A stretch of DNA of 7,309 nt. Source: Rhodospirillales bacterium (lineage in GTDB: Bacteria; Pseudomonadota; Alphaproteobacteria; CACIAM-22H2). A model generated the notes under the pieces. It searched no databases and was not told the DNA's origin. It saw nothing but the letters and a program-made list of their open reading frames with translations. Below are positions 1-5,538 of this stretch, piece after piece. Each line of letters opens with the position of its first letter. Position 1 is the first letter of the stretch. The position numbers and the translations under genes are program-made. The DNA lies in assembly GCA_016195145.1 (NCBI GenBank), contig JACQAF010000003.1, forward strand, positions 1 to 7,309, in the 5' to 3' direction.

Positions 1-108
1 CGGGAATAGACTTGCAGGTAAATCCCAAACAATCGGCGCGGTAACAGCGTAGATTTTTTTGCATTTAGCGCCGATAACTACTGGCGCGATATAAGGTTTG
101 CGGATCGA

Positions 109-137
109 TTGACGGTTTTTGGATCGGAGACCATACT
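109..137 (+). promoter_or_regulatory. Putative sigma70-type promoter of the phasin gene
   Basis: A -35-like TTGACG (109-114, 5/6 to consensus) and a -10-like CATACT (132-137, 4/6) are separated by 17 bp. Transcription would begin around 144 and give a 5' leader of roughly 60 nt before the phasin start at 208. GGATCG occurs twice, at 102-107 and 121-126, around and within the spacer. The rest of 1-207 is AT-richer than the genes, contains a T7 run at 54-60, and shows no supportable gene. This is a consensus match by eye only. Confidence 0.45.
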
Positions 138-160
138 ATTAAGATAGGGTCTTGTATGGT
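130..160. repeat. Inverted repeat overlapping the phasin promoter -10 region
   Basis: ACCATAC (130-136) is exactly complementary to GTATGGT (154-160), giving perfect 7-bp arms around a 17-nt spacer. The left arm covers most of the putative -10 and the right arm lies just past the expected transcription start. That is the geometry of a repressor operator, or of a hairpin partly in the 5' leader. Which protein would bind is unknown. PHA regulators such as PhaR commonly control phasin genes, but I do not recognise a PhaR site here. Confidence 0.4.
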
Positions 161-207
161 AGCAACTGTAGAAACTTTCTCACCTCTAGCGCGAAGGACC
201 CGGACCC

Positions 208-678
208 ATGGCGAAGACCAGCAGCCCCTTCGGCGATTTCGACCCCAGCAAATTATTCGATCCGGCCAAGATGATGGAATTTCCCAAGATGATGGGGGAG
301 ATGAAGCTTAACGGCGTCGACATGGAAGCGGTCATCACGAGCCAGCGGCGCAATCTCGAAGCGCTCGCCGCCGCCAACCAGCTTGCCGTCGACGGCATGC
401 AGGCATTCGCCACGCGCCAGGCGGAGATCCTGCGCCAGACGATGGAGGAAACATCGTCCGCCTTGCGGGAAATGATGTCGGCCGGCGACACCGAGGACAA
501 GGCGGCGAAACAGACCGAACTCGCCAAGGCGGCGTTCGAACGGGCGATCGCCAATATGCGCGAGCTGGCGGAAATGGTCGCCACGTCGAACGGCCGGGCG
601 ATCGACGTGATCAATCGCCGCGTCGCCGAAAGCCTCGACGAAGTGAAAAGCATGATCGCCCAGCGCCGCGAAAAATGA
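208..678 (+). CDS. Phasin family protein (PHA granule-associated)
   Basis: The 156-residue protein matches the short alphaproteobacterial phasin type. Phasins coat polyhydroxyalkanoate granules in the cytoplasm, control granule size and number, and can activate depolymerases. The N-terminus has a repetitive amphipathic stretch with DPSK, DPAK and FPKMM elements (about residues 11-28). The rest (about 38-155) is predicted all-helical, rich in Ala, Glu, Met and Arg, with no signal peptide or membrane segment, and includes the phasin-like QRRNLEAL and AMANQ-like AAANQLAVDGMQAF (about 46-67). The start is supported by AAGGA at 194-198, 9 nt before the ATG. A promoter-like element lies upstream and a terminator-like hairpin follows, so it is probably monocistronic. 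No phaC, phaR or depolymerase gene is visible, so a role in PHA is inferred from family alone. Confidence 0.88.
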   Translation: MAKTSSPFGDFDPSKLFDPAKMMEFPKMMGEMKLNGVDMEAVITSQRRNLEALAAANQLAVDGMQAFATRQAEILRQTMEETSSALREMMSAGDTEDKAAKQTELAKAAFERAIANMRELAEMVATSNGRAIDVINRRVAESLDEVKSMIAQRREK

Positions 679-711
679 TTTTATCGCGTCGCGCGATGCG
701 CGGCGTTTCCT

Positions 712-736
712 GGCCGTCGGCGGCGGCCTTTTTCTT
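712..736 (+). terminator. Probable rho-independent terminator after the phasin gene
   Basis: GGCCG (712-716) pairs with CGGCC (724-728) around a 7-nt loop and is followed at once by TTTTTCTT (729-736). The GC stem plus U-tract is the intrinsic terminator pattern, and it lies 34 bp after the phasin stop. The stem is short at 5 bp, so termination may be partial and allow readthrough into csaA. I see no convincing promoter for csaA between here and 764. Confidence 0.6.
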
Positions 737-763
737 GTCTGGCGAATCCCTAGAAGCGTCACC

Positions 764-1099
764 ATGACCATTACCCATGACGATTTCGCGCGGGTCGACA
801 TCCGCGTCGGCACCATCATTGCCGCCGAGCCGTTCCCCGAGGCGCGCAAGCCGGCGTTCAAGCTGCGCGTCGATTTCGGGCCGGAGATCGGCGTCAAGAA
901 AAGCTCGGCCCAGATCACGGTTCATTACCGGGCGGAAGACCTGATCGGGCGGCAAGTGGCGGCGGCGGTCAATTTCGCGCCGCGCCAGATCGGCCCGTTC
1001 ATGTCCGAGGTGCTGGTGCTCGGCTTCCCCGACTCCGACGGCGCGGTCGTCCTGATTTCGCCCAGCCTGAAAGTTCCCGACGGCGGAAAACTGTTCTGA
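764..1099 (+). CDS. csaA: CsaA-type tRNA-binding / chaperone-like protein
   Basis: This 111-residue protein matches the CsaA family, whose members are about 110 residues long. They consist of a single OB-fold tRNA-binding domain related to the C-terminal domain of methionyl-tRNA synthetase and to Arc1p/EMAP II. The hallmark FARVDIRVGTI is at residues 8-18, followed by ARKPAFKLRVDFG (27-39), KKSSAQIT (45-52) and AAVNFAPRQIGPFMSEVLVLGF (67-88), covering the whole fold. B. subtilis CsaA is described as a dimeric, export-related chaperone, and structural work supports tRNA binding. The physiological role is unsettled. The protein is cytoplasmic with no signal peptide. The ribosome site is weak (only AGAAG near 752-756). 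The gene ends 9 bp from the stop of the convergent oxygenase gene, and its stop codon lies inside a palindrome. Confidence 0.95.
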   Translation: MTITHDDFARVDIRVGTIIAAEPFPEARKPAFKLRVDFGPEIGVKKSSAQITVHYRAEDLIGRQVAAAVNFAPRQIGPFMSEVLVLGFPDSDGAVVLISPSLKVPDGGKLF

Positions 1100-1112
1100 C
1101 CGCGGCGGTCAG
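1096..1112. repeat. Perfect palindrome spanning two convergent stop codons
   Basis: CTGACCGC (1096-1103) and GCGGTCAG (1105-1112) are exact reverse complements around one central G. The csaA stop TGA (1097-1099) and the oxygenase stop (TCA on the plus strand, 1109-1111) occupy mirror positions in the two arms. Both mRNAs could end in the same GC-rich hairpin (7-bp stem, 3-nt loop). No U-tract follows on either side, so it is not a classical intrinsic terminator. It could act as a 3'-end stabilising stem or a bidirectional weak terminator. Confidence 0.6.
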
Positions 1113-1732
1113 CCGAACGGATTGAGCCGCTTGAAAAAGGCAGACAGCCGGTGCCGGGCGAGCTCGCGATCGACGGTCGCCTGATCGGTCACCCAATTGA
1201 GCTGCAAGGCGCGCCGCTCGCCCTCGAACGATTCATGGCCATGCCAGGATTTTTCCGAGCGGCGGAAGGCGAGCAAGGTGCCGGCGGTGGGCGGCACCTC
1301 GTCGGCGCAATCGTCGAGGCGGTCCGGTCCGCGCAGGATCCGCAAGCGCCCGCCCGGCGCTTCCCACGCCGGGTTCATATAGACCAGCACGGTGATGATC
1401 TTGCTTTCGGTGTCGGTATGGATCTTGCCGTCGCTCTGGCGGCACCGCCCGCGCACGGTGATCGTGGTCGGCCGTCCTTCGAGATCGACGGCGAATTTCT
1501 CGGCCATCGCGGCGCGCAGCGCCGGGCTTTCGAAATCGTCGAGCAACGCCTTGAAGCGCGGCCCGAAGGACAGGGTCGAGGTCGGGAACGACCCGGGCCG
1601 GTCCATTTTGGGAAAATCGGCATTGATGCCATCGAGGGCGTCGCCGCGGACGAATCCCGGAACGATCAGGTATTCATAAGGATCGCGGCGCAGCGGCGTG
1701 GCCCGGAAGGCGGCGATGTCGAGCGTGGACAT
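1109..1732 (-). CDS. 2OG-Fe(II) oxygenase superfamily protein (prolyl 4-hydroxylase-like)
   Basis: The 207-residue protein has the double-stranded beta-helix oxygenase signature. The iron ligands are H105-x-D107 (in KIHTDTESKII) and H164 (in KSWHGH), and R173 or R174, about ten residues after the distal His, would bind 2-oxoglutarate. LVYMNPAWEAPGGRLRIL (116-133) is the usual strand following the HxD motif in P4H-like proteins. Such enzymes couple oxidative decarboxylation of 2-oxoglutarate to hydroxylation. The substrate cannot be told from sequence, and the protein appears soluble. The reading frame is open upstream to an ATG at 1894, inside the kinase gene, but the start at 1732 is preferred: AGAGGA lies 9 nt upstream, a promoter-like element is present, and the extra 54 residues are Arg/Pro-rich shadow sequence. 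It lies 91 bp downstream of the kinase gene on the same strand and probably has its own promoter. Confidence 0.87.
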   Translation of the reverse strand: MSTLDIAAFRATPLRRDPYEYLIVPGFVRGDALDGINADFPKMDRPGSFPTSTLSFGPRFKALLDDFESPALRAAMAEKFAVDLEGRPTTITVRGRCRQSDGKIHTDTESKIITVLVYMNPAWEAPGGRLRILRGPDRLDDCADEVPPTAGTLLAFRRSEKSWHGHESFEGERRALQLNWVTDQATVDRELARHRLSAFFKRLNPFG

Positions 1733-1778
1733 GGGTCTCGTTCCTCTGGGCGGCCCGGCATCCGGTCCGGCGGGGCCG

Positions 1779-1808
1779 TTTATAGTGCGCCGTCGCGGCC
1801 TGCGGCAA
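1779..1808 (-). promoter_or_regulatory. Putative promoter of the 2OG-Fe(II) oxygenase gene
   Basis: Read on the minus strand, TTGCCG (1808-1803, 4/6) and TATAAA (1784-1779, 5/6) are separated by 18 bp. The -10 lies 46 bp upstream of the preferred start at 1732. The TATAAA stands out in an otherwise very GC-rich 91-bp gap. A 6-bp inverted repeat, GCGGCC (1795-1800) and GGCCGC (1809-1814), has the -35 element in its loop. It could be a regulatory dyad or the end structure of the kinase mRNA, but it has no U-tract. Confidence 0.45.
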
Positions 1809-1823
1809 GGCCGCCGGCGCCGT

Positions 1824-3137
1824 TCACACCGGCAATTTGATGCGCGCCCGCAGGCCGCCAAGCGGCGATTCGATAAGCTGGATATCGCCGCCATGGCCGC
1901 GCACCATGTCGCGGGCGATGGTCAGGCCAAGCCCGACGCCGCCGGTCGTCGGGTTGCGCGAGGCATCGAGGCGGAAGAACGGCTTGAACACTTCCTCGCG
2001 ACTTTCGGGGGGAATGCCGGGGCCGTCGTCGTCGATGACGATCTCGACCGAGCGGCCGCGCCGCGCCGCCTGGATGGCGACCTGGGCGGCATGGCGGCAG
2101 GCATTGGCGATCAAGTTCGACAGGCTGCGCTTCATCGCGTGCGGCCGGAGCGACAGGATCAGATCGCCCTCGACGGTCAGAGCGACGGCATGGCCTTCGC
2201 GGCGGGCGACGGCGGCGATTTCGTCGAGCAGGGCGGCGAGATCGGTGTCTTCGGGCTGCTCCTCGCCCTCGCCGCGGACGAAGGCAAGATAACTTTCGAC
2301 CATGCGCTCCATGTCGGCGACGTCGGACTTGAGGCCGGCGGCGGCGGGCGTGTCGCCGAGCATGGCGAGTTCGAGCTTCATGCGGGTGAGCGGGGTGCGC
2401 AGATCGTGGCTGACGCCGGCGAGCATTTCGGTGCGCTGGGCGACATGGCGGCGGATGCGCTCGCGCATGACGATGAAGGCGGCCGCCGCCTGGCGCACCT
2501 CGGCCGAGCCGTAGGGCCGGAAATCGGCGTCGTCGCGGCCCTTGCCGAATTCCTCGGCGGCGGCGGCGAGCCGGCGGATCGGGCGCACCTGGTTGCGCAT
2601 GAACACCGAGGCGATGGCGAAAAAGACCAGCGACGAGCCGACCATCCATAGCAGGAACACGTAGACGGTCGAGATGAACAGCCGCTCGCGCGGCGTGCGG
2701 ACATGGAGCACGCCGTCGGCAAGCTGGACCTTGATCGTCACGTCGCGCGGATGCGACCATACGTCGAGCAGGAACGGGCGGTGGACGCGCTCGCGCAGCG
2801 CGTTGACCAGCAGGCGTTCGAGCACGCCCGAGCCGATTTCGGGCCCGGTATTGGCGAGGATGGCGCCTTCTTCGAGCGTGGCATGGACGCTGGTCAGGCG
2901 ATCGACGGCGTTAAGCGCCCACTGGCGGTTATCGGGATCAGGGAAGCGAGCGAAGGACTGAACGACCAAGCCGATATCGCCGGCGACGCCGTTGGCCAGC
3001 CGCCGGGTCACCGTGTCCCAGACCCGGTCGTAGAAGACGAATCCGGCGACCAGCTCGACCAGCACCAGGGGGGCCACGATGATGATCAGGGCCCGCCCGA
3101 ACAGCGTGTGCGGCATGTAGTCGCGCAGCGAGAACAT
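1824..3137 (-). CDS. EnvZ-like membrane sensor histidine kinase
   Basis: The 437-residue protein has full EnvZ-type architecture. TM1 is at about 11-35 (TLFGRALIIIVAPLVLVELV), followed by a periplasmic sensor of about 115 residues that starts with DRVWDTVTRRLA, TM2 at about 153-178, and a HAMP linker at about 179-232. The dimerisation/phosphoacceptor domain has H244 in GVSHDLRTPLTR. The catalytic ATPase has an N-box with N341 and N345 (SNLIANACRH), a G1 box DDDGPGIP (369-376), an F-box FKPFFRLD (384-391) and a G2 box GGVGLGL (399-405). All key residues are present, so it should autophosphorylate and transfer to the adjacent response regulator. The signal is unknown. The start at 3137 lies 10 bp after the response-regulator stop, indicating one transcript. 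The frame is open further upstream to 3266, but that part overlaps the regulator gene and would put a non-membrane extension before TM1. The start matches the usual EnvZ-family N-terminus. Confidence 0.93.
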   Translation of the reverse strand: MFSLRDYMPHTLFGRALIIIVAPLVLVELVAGFVFYDRVWDTVTRRLANGVAGDIGLVVQSFARFPDPDNRQWALNAVDRLTSVHATLEEGAILANTGPEIGSGVLERLLVNALRERVHRPFLLDVWSHPRDVTIKVQLADGVLHVRTPRERLFISTVYVFLLWMVGSSLVFFAIASVFMRNQVRPIRRLAAAAEEFGKGRDDADFRPYGSAEVRQAAAAFIVMRERIRRHVAQRTEMLAGVSHDLRTPLTRMKLELAMLGDTPAAAGLKSDVADMERMVESYLAFVRGEGEEQPEDTDLAALLDEIAAVARREGHAVALTVEGDLILSLRPHAMKRSLSNLIANACRHAAQVAIQAARRGRSVEIVIDDDGPGIPPESREEVFKPFFRLDASRNPTTGGVGLGLTIARDMVRGHGGDIQLIESPLGGLRARIKLPV

Positions 3138-3147
3138 GCGCGGCCGC

Positions 3148-3825
3148 TCAATCGATCCGCAGGAGATAACCGGCCCCGCGCACCGTATGGATATGGCGGG
3201 GAAGCCGCGGGTCGGTCTCGATCTTGCGGCGCAGCCGGGTGACCTGGACATCGACCGTCCGCTCATTGCCCGAAATCCGCGAACGGCGGAGAAGCTCGTC
3301 GCGGCTGAGGGTCGTTCCTGGCGTGGCGGCGAGCACCTTGAGCAGCGACGCTTCGGCGGCGGTCAGGTGCACCGGCGCGCCGGCGCGGGTCAGCTCCTCG
3401 CGCATGAAATCGAAGCGGAATCCGCCGAAATGAATCTCCGCCGGCATGTCCGGCGGCGGCGCGCGGCGTAGGATGGCGCGGATGCGCAAAAGCAGCTCGT
3501 CCGGCTCGAACGGCTTGGGGAGGTAATCGTCGGCGCCGCTGGCCAGGCCGGCGATGCGATCCTGCGATTCGCCGCGCGCGGTAAGCAGCAGGATCGGCAC
3601 GGCGCTGGTCTGGCGCAGGCGGCGGGTGAAGTCGATGCCATTTTCGCCCGGCAGCATGACGTCGAGAACGAGAAGATCGAAGGCGAGCGCGGCGATCTTC
3701 TCAGCTGCGGCGGCGCTATCCCCGGCGGTGGTGATGCGGAAGCCGCGCTCGGACAGGAATTTACGCAGCAGCTCGCGCAGCCGCGCGTCGTCGTCGACTA
3801 CCAAGATGTGGGCGCCGTCGGTCAT
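3148..3825 (-). CDS. petR: OmpR-family response regulator (PetR-like)
   Basis: The 225-residue protein has a receiver domain (about 6-120) and a winged-helix DNA-binding domain (about 130-224). Receiver residues are the acidic pair D11/D12, phosphoacceptor D55 (LLVLDVMLPG), T82 and K104 (in LPKPF). The effector domain shows LTAAEASLLKVL (154-165), the recognition helix region RTVDVQVTRLRRKIE (189-203) and the final wing VRGAGYLLRID. It should be phosphorylated by the kinase encoded next. The MarR-then-OmpR order resembles petP-petR of Rhodobacter capsulatus, where PetR is needed for growth, so the symbol rests on this resemblance. Two starts are possible: ATG at 3825 gives the standard length, and ATG at 3885 adds 20 Pro/Ser-rich residues. 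Neither has a clear Shine-Dalgarno, so translational coupling to the marR gene is likely. Confidence 0.9.
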   Translation of the reverse strand: MTDGAHILVVDDDARLRELLRKFLSERGFRITTAGDSAAAAEKIAALAFDLLVLDVMLPGENGIDFTRRLRQTSAVPILLLTARGESQDRIAGLASGADDYLPKPFEPDELLLRIRAILRRAPPPDMPAEIHFGGFRFDFMREELTRAGAPVHLTAAEASLLKVLAATPGTTLSRDELLRRSRISGNERTVDVQVTRLRRKIETDPRLPRHIHTVRGAGYLLRID

Positions 3826-3893
3826 GGTGGCGAGAGTATAGGACGGGGTAACGGCGACGGAAAGCGGGGGCGGGGCGGTGGGCATGGGCGGGA

Positions 3894-4406
3894 TCAACGC
3901 GCCCGCGCGGTCGGTGCCGGCAGGCTGATATCGGCGAGCTTGCCGCGATCGGCCTCGTTGATCAGGCCAAGAAGAACCCGCTTGTAGCCTTCGACGGCGA
4001 CGCCCCCGGCGGCGCGATAGGCGGCGGCGACCCGGGCGCGCTGGGTCTCGGAGAGTTGGCGTTCGAGCGCAACGCCCTGGGCAGTGAGTTCCAGCCGCCG
4101 CTCGCGCCGGTCGGTCGGTCCCGGCTTGTGGACGATATAGCCGTCGCGCACCAACTGGCTGAGCACGCGCGACAGGCTTTGTTTGGTGATGCGCAGGATA
4201 CCGAGCAGATCGCCGACCCTGATGCCCGGATAGCGGCCGACGAAATAAACCACCCGGTGGTGGGCCCGTCCGAAGCCGAGCTTGGCGAGGATGGCGTCGG
4301 GTTCGGCCGTGAAGTCGCGATAGGCATAGAACAGTAATTCGATGCCCTGGCGCAGGTCTTCCTCGCGCAGGAAAAGCTGCTGCATGCCGGGTTTGAGTTC
4401 TGGCAT
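3894..4406 (-). CDS. petP: MarR-family winged-helix regulator (PetP-like)
   Basis: The 170-residue protein is of MarR type. N-terminal helices (LREEDLRQGIELLFYAYRDF, 13-32) form part of the dimer interface. The winged helix-turn-helix spans about 47-110, with the recognition segment ITKQSLSRVLSQLVRDGY (73-90) and the wing RDR-type motif TDRRERRLELT (98-108). The C-terminal helices complete the dimer. The first part closely resembles what I recall of R. capsulatus PetP, and the following OmpR gene supports that assignment. The start at 4406 is supported by AGAGGGG 7 nt upstream. The frame stays open to 4550 but the extra sequence lies in the divergent control region. It is the first gene of the MarR-regulator-kinase operon, and its stop is 68 bp from the standard response-regulator start. 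MarR proteins usually bind dyads near their own promoter, and candidates are present at 4486-4512. Confidence 0.9.
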   Translation of the reverse strand: MPELKPGMQQLFLREEDLRQGIELLFYAYRDFTAEPDAILAKLGFGRAHHRVVYFVGRYPGIRVGDLLGILRITKQSLSRVLSQLVRDGYIVHKPGPTDRRERRLELTAQGVALERQLSETQRARVAAAYRAAGGVAVEGYKRVLLGLINEADRGKLADISLPAPTARAR

Positions 4407-4430
4407 CGGCCGGCCCCTCTTGTTGCCCTT

Positions 4431-4453
4431 GCCGCCCGCCGCCGGCGGGCGGC
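4431..4453 (-). repeat. Perfect GC hairpin in the marR 5' leader
   Basis: GCCGCCCGCC (4431-4440) and GGCGGGCGGC (4444-4453) are exact complements with a 3-nt loop. This gives a very stable all-GC hairpin about 25 bp upstream of the marR start, ending just before its ribosome site at 4414-4420. It lacks a U-tract on either strand, so a true intrinsic terminator is unlikely. It may affect marR mRNA stability, translation or early elongation. Confidence 0.55.
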
Positions 4454-4485
4454 AGGATACCCCATATGCAGGATTTGCAGGGCTG

Positions 4486-4512
4486 ATATACGTCAGTCTT
4501 ATTGACATATAT
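4486..4512. promoter_or_regulatory. Candidate MarR operator in the divergent marR/ilvE control region
   Basis: ATATACGTCA (4486-4495) and TGACATATAT (4503-4512) form an inverted repeat with 9 of 10 positions complementary and a 7-bp spacer. It is AT-rich, sits in the 189-bp divergent region, and overlaps a TTGACA (4502-4507) that would be a good -35 for the aminotransferase gene, although no good -10 follows at 16-18 bp. MarR dimers commonly bind AT-rich dyads of about this size next to their own gene. Which protein binds is inference. Confidence 0.45.
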
Positions 4513-4546
4513 GCCGCGTCCGTGTCTCTTGACGCAAGCAATAAGA
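4497..4546. repeat. Second, wider inverted repeat in the divergent control region
   Basis: TCTTATTG (4497-4504) is exactly complementary to CAATAAGA (4539-4546), with a 34-nt spacer. Its left arm interlocks with the candidate operator at 4486-4512. Arms this far apart fit two oppositely oriented protein sites better than a hairpin. The 8-bp identity could also be chance in this AT-rich stretch. Confidence 0.3.
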
Positions 4547-4595
4547 GCAACGGAAACTGCGCTCAATTAAACTTTATATTTCGGGGACGCATACC

Positions 4596-5486
4596 ATGGC
4601 TGAAATAATCCCTTTCGACGACCGTGCCGGCTGGATCTGGTTCAACGGCAAGCTGGTGGAGTGGCGCGATGCCAAAATCCATGTTCTGAGCCACGGACTC
4701 CACTACGCCAGCGTCGTTTTCGAGGGCGAGCGGGGCTATAGCGGCCATGTCTTCAAGTCGACCGAGCATAGCGAGCGGCTGCGCAATTCGGCCAGGATCC
4801 TCGGCTTCGAAATCCCCTATTCGGCGGCCGAGCTCGACCGCGCCAAGGCCGAAACCATGGCGGCCAACAAGCTGACCGATTGTTATGTCCGGCCGATCGC
4901 CTGGCGCGGTTCTGAGATGATGGGCGTTTCGGCGCAGCAGACGAAGATCAACGTCGCCATCGCGACCTGGGAATGGCCGGCCTATTTCTCGCCGGAACTG
5001 CGCGAGAAGGGCATCCGCCTGACATGGGCGAAATGGTCGCGGCCCGCGCCCAATACCGCGCCCACCAACAGCAAGGCGGCCGGGCTCTACATGATCTGCA
5101 CGATGTCGAAACACGCGGCCGAGGCCGAGGGCTATCACGACGCGCTGATGCTCGACTGGCGCGGCCATGTCGCCGAGGCGACCGGGGCGAATGTGTTTCT
5201 AGTCATCGACGGCGAGATCCATACGCCGACGCCCGATTGCTTCCTCGACGGCATCACCCGGCGCACGGTGATCGGCTTGGCGCGCGAGCGCCAGTACAAG
5301 GTGATCGAGCGGGCGATCATGCCCGGCGATCTCGGCAAGGCGCAGGAGATGTTCCTCACCGGCACTGCGGCCGAGGTGACGGCGATCGGCTCGGTCGGCG
5401 AGTATAAATTCACCGTCGGTCCGGTGACCCGCGCGCTGCGCGACGATTATTCGGCCCTCGTGCGCAAGGTGCCGGTACCGGCGTAG
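4596..5486 (+). CDS. ilvE: Branched-chain amino acid aminotransferase (class IV PLP enzyme)
   Basis: The 296-residue cytoplasmic enzyme is of fold-type IV. It would transfer the amino group between leucine, isoleucine or valine and 2-oxoglutarate, the last step of branched-chain amino acid synthesis. Visible landmarks are the N-terminal FNGKLVEW (17-24), HGLHYASVVFEGERGY (33-48), R61 in HSERL for the PLP phosphate, the Schiff-base lysine K160 in APTNSKAAGLY, E194 in HVAEATGANVF, LDGITRRTV (217-225) and phosphate-contacting FLTGTAAEV (253-261). Length and the spacing of K160 and E194 match bacterial IlvE. The start is supported by GGGG (4583-4586) 9 nt upstream. It is divergent from the MarR gene and convergent with the TetR gene. 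A related class IV enzyme such as a D-amino acid transaminase is less likely, given the IlvE length and motifs. The 52-bp gap after it (5487-5538) has only short 5-bp GC stems and no U-tract. Confidence 0.93.
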   Translation: MAEIIPFDDRAGWIWFNGKLVEWRDAKIHVLSHGLHYASVVFEGERGYSGHVFKSTEHSERLRNSARILGFEIPYSAAELDRAKAETMAANKLTDCYVRPIAWRGSEMMGVSAQQTKINVAIATWEWPAYFSPELREKGIRLTWAKWSRPAPNTAPTNSKAAGLYMICTMSKHAAEAEGYHDALMLDWRGHVAEATGANVFLVIDGEIHTPTPDCFLDGITRRTVIGLARERQYKVIERAIMPGDLGKAQEMFLTGTAAEVTAIGSVGEYKFTVGPVTRALRDDYSALVRKVPVPA

Positions 5487-5538
5487 CGCCCGGCCAAACG
5501 CGGGCCAAGCGAACGATCCAGGCGCGACCCCGGGCGCC

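Noticed and set aside
2..52. Short open frame at the left edge ending in TAG, possibly the tail of an upstream gene
   Set aside because: It has only 16 codons, and its use of AGA, AAT, AAA and ACA is unlike the neighbouring genes. It cannot be distinguished from chance.
68..87. GCGCC / GGCGC inverted repeat upstream of the phasin promoter
   Set aside because: The arms are 5 bp with a 10-nt loop, which is common by chance in GC-rich DNA, and there is no linked signal.
253..918. Long minus-strand open frame of 221 codons across the phasin and csaA genes
   Set aside because: It runs antisense to two clearly recognised genes, crosses their intergenic terminator, and has His/Arg/Gly-rich shadow composition with no family resemblance.
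1151..3242. Series of plus-strand open frames (1151-1840, 1698-2651, 2703-3242) opposite the oxygenase and kinase genes
   Set aside because: These are antisense shadows produced by high third-position GC. The minus strand carries intact catalytic motifs throughout and the plus-strand products resemble nothing known.
3826..4566. Large N-terminal extension giving a 472-codon frame that includes the response regulator
   Set aside because: The extension overlaps the MarR gene out of frame and is low-complexity Arg/Pro-rich. The OmpR-family N-terminus is at 3825, or at most 3885.
4563..5168. Minus-strand open frame of 201 codons opposite ilvE
   Set aside because: It is antisense to the conserved N-terminal two thirds of the aminotransferase and has no recognisable domain.
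5487..5538. Possible bidirectional terminator between ilvE and the TetR gene
   Set aside because: Only 5-bp GC stems (5488-5492 with 5501-5505; 5521-5525 with 5534-5538) are present, with no U-tract on either strand.
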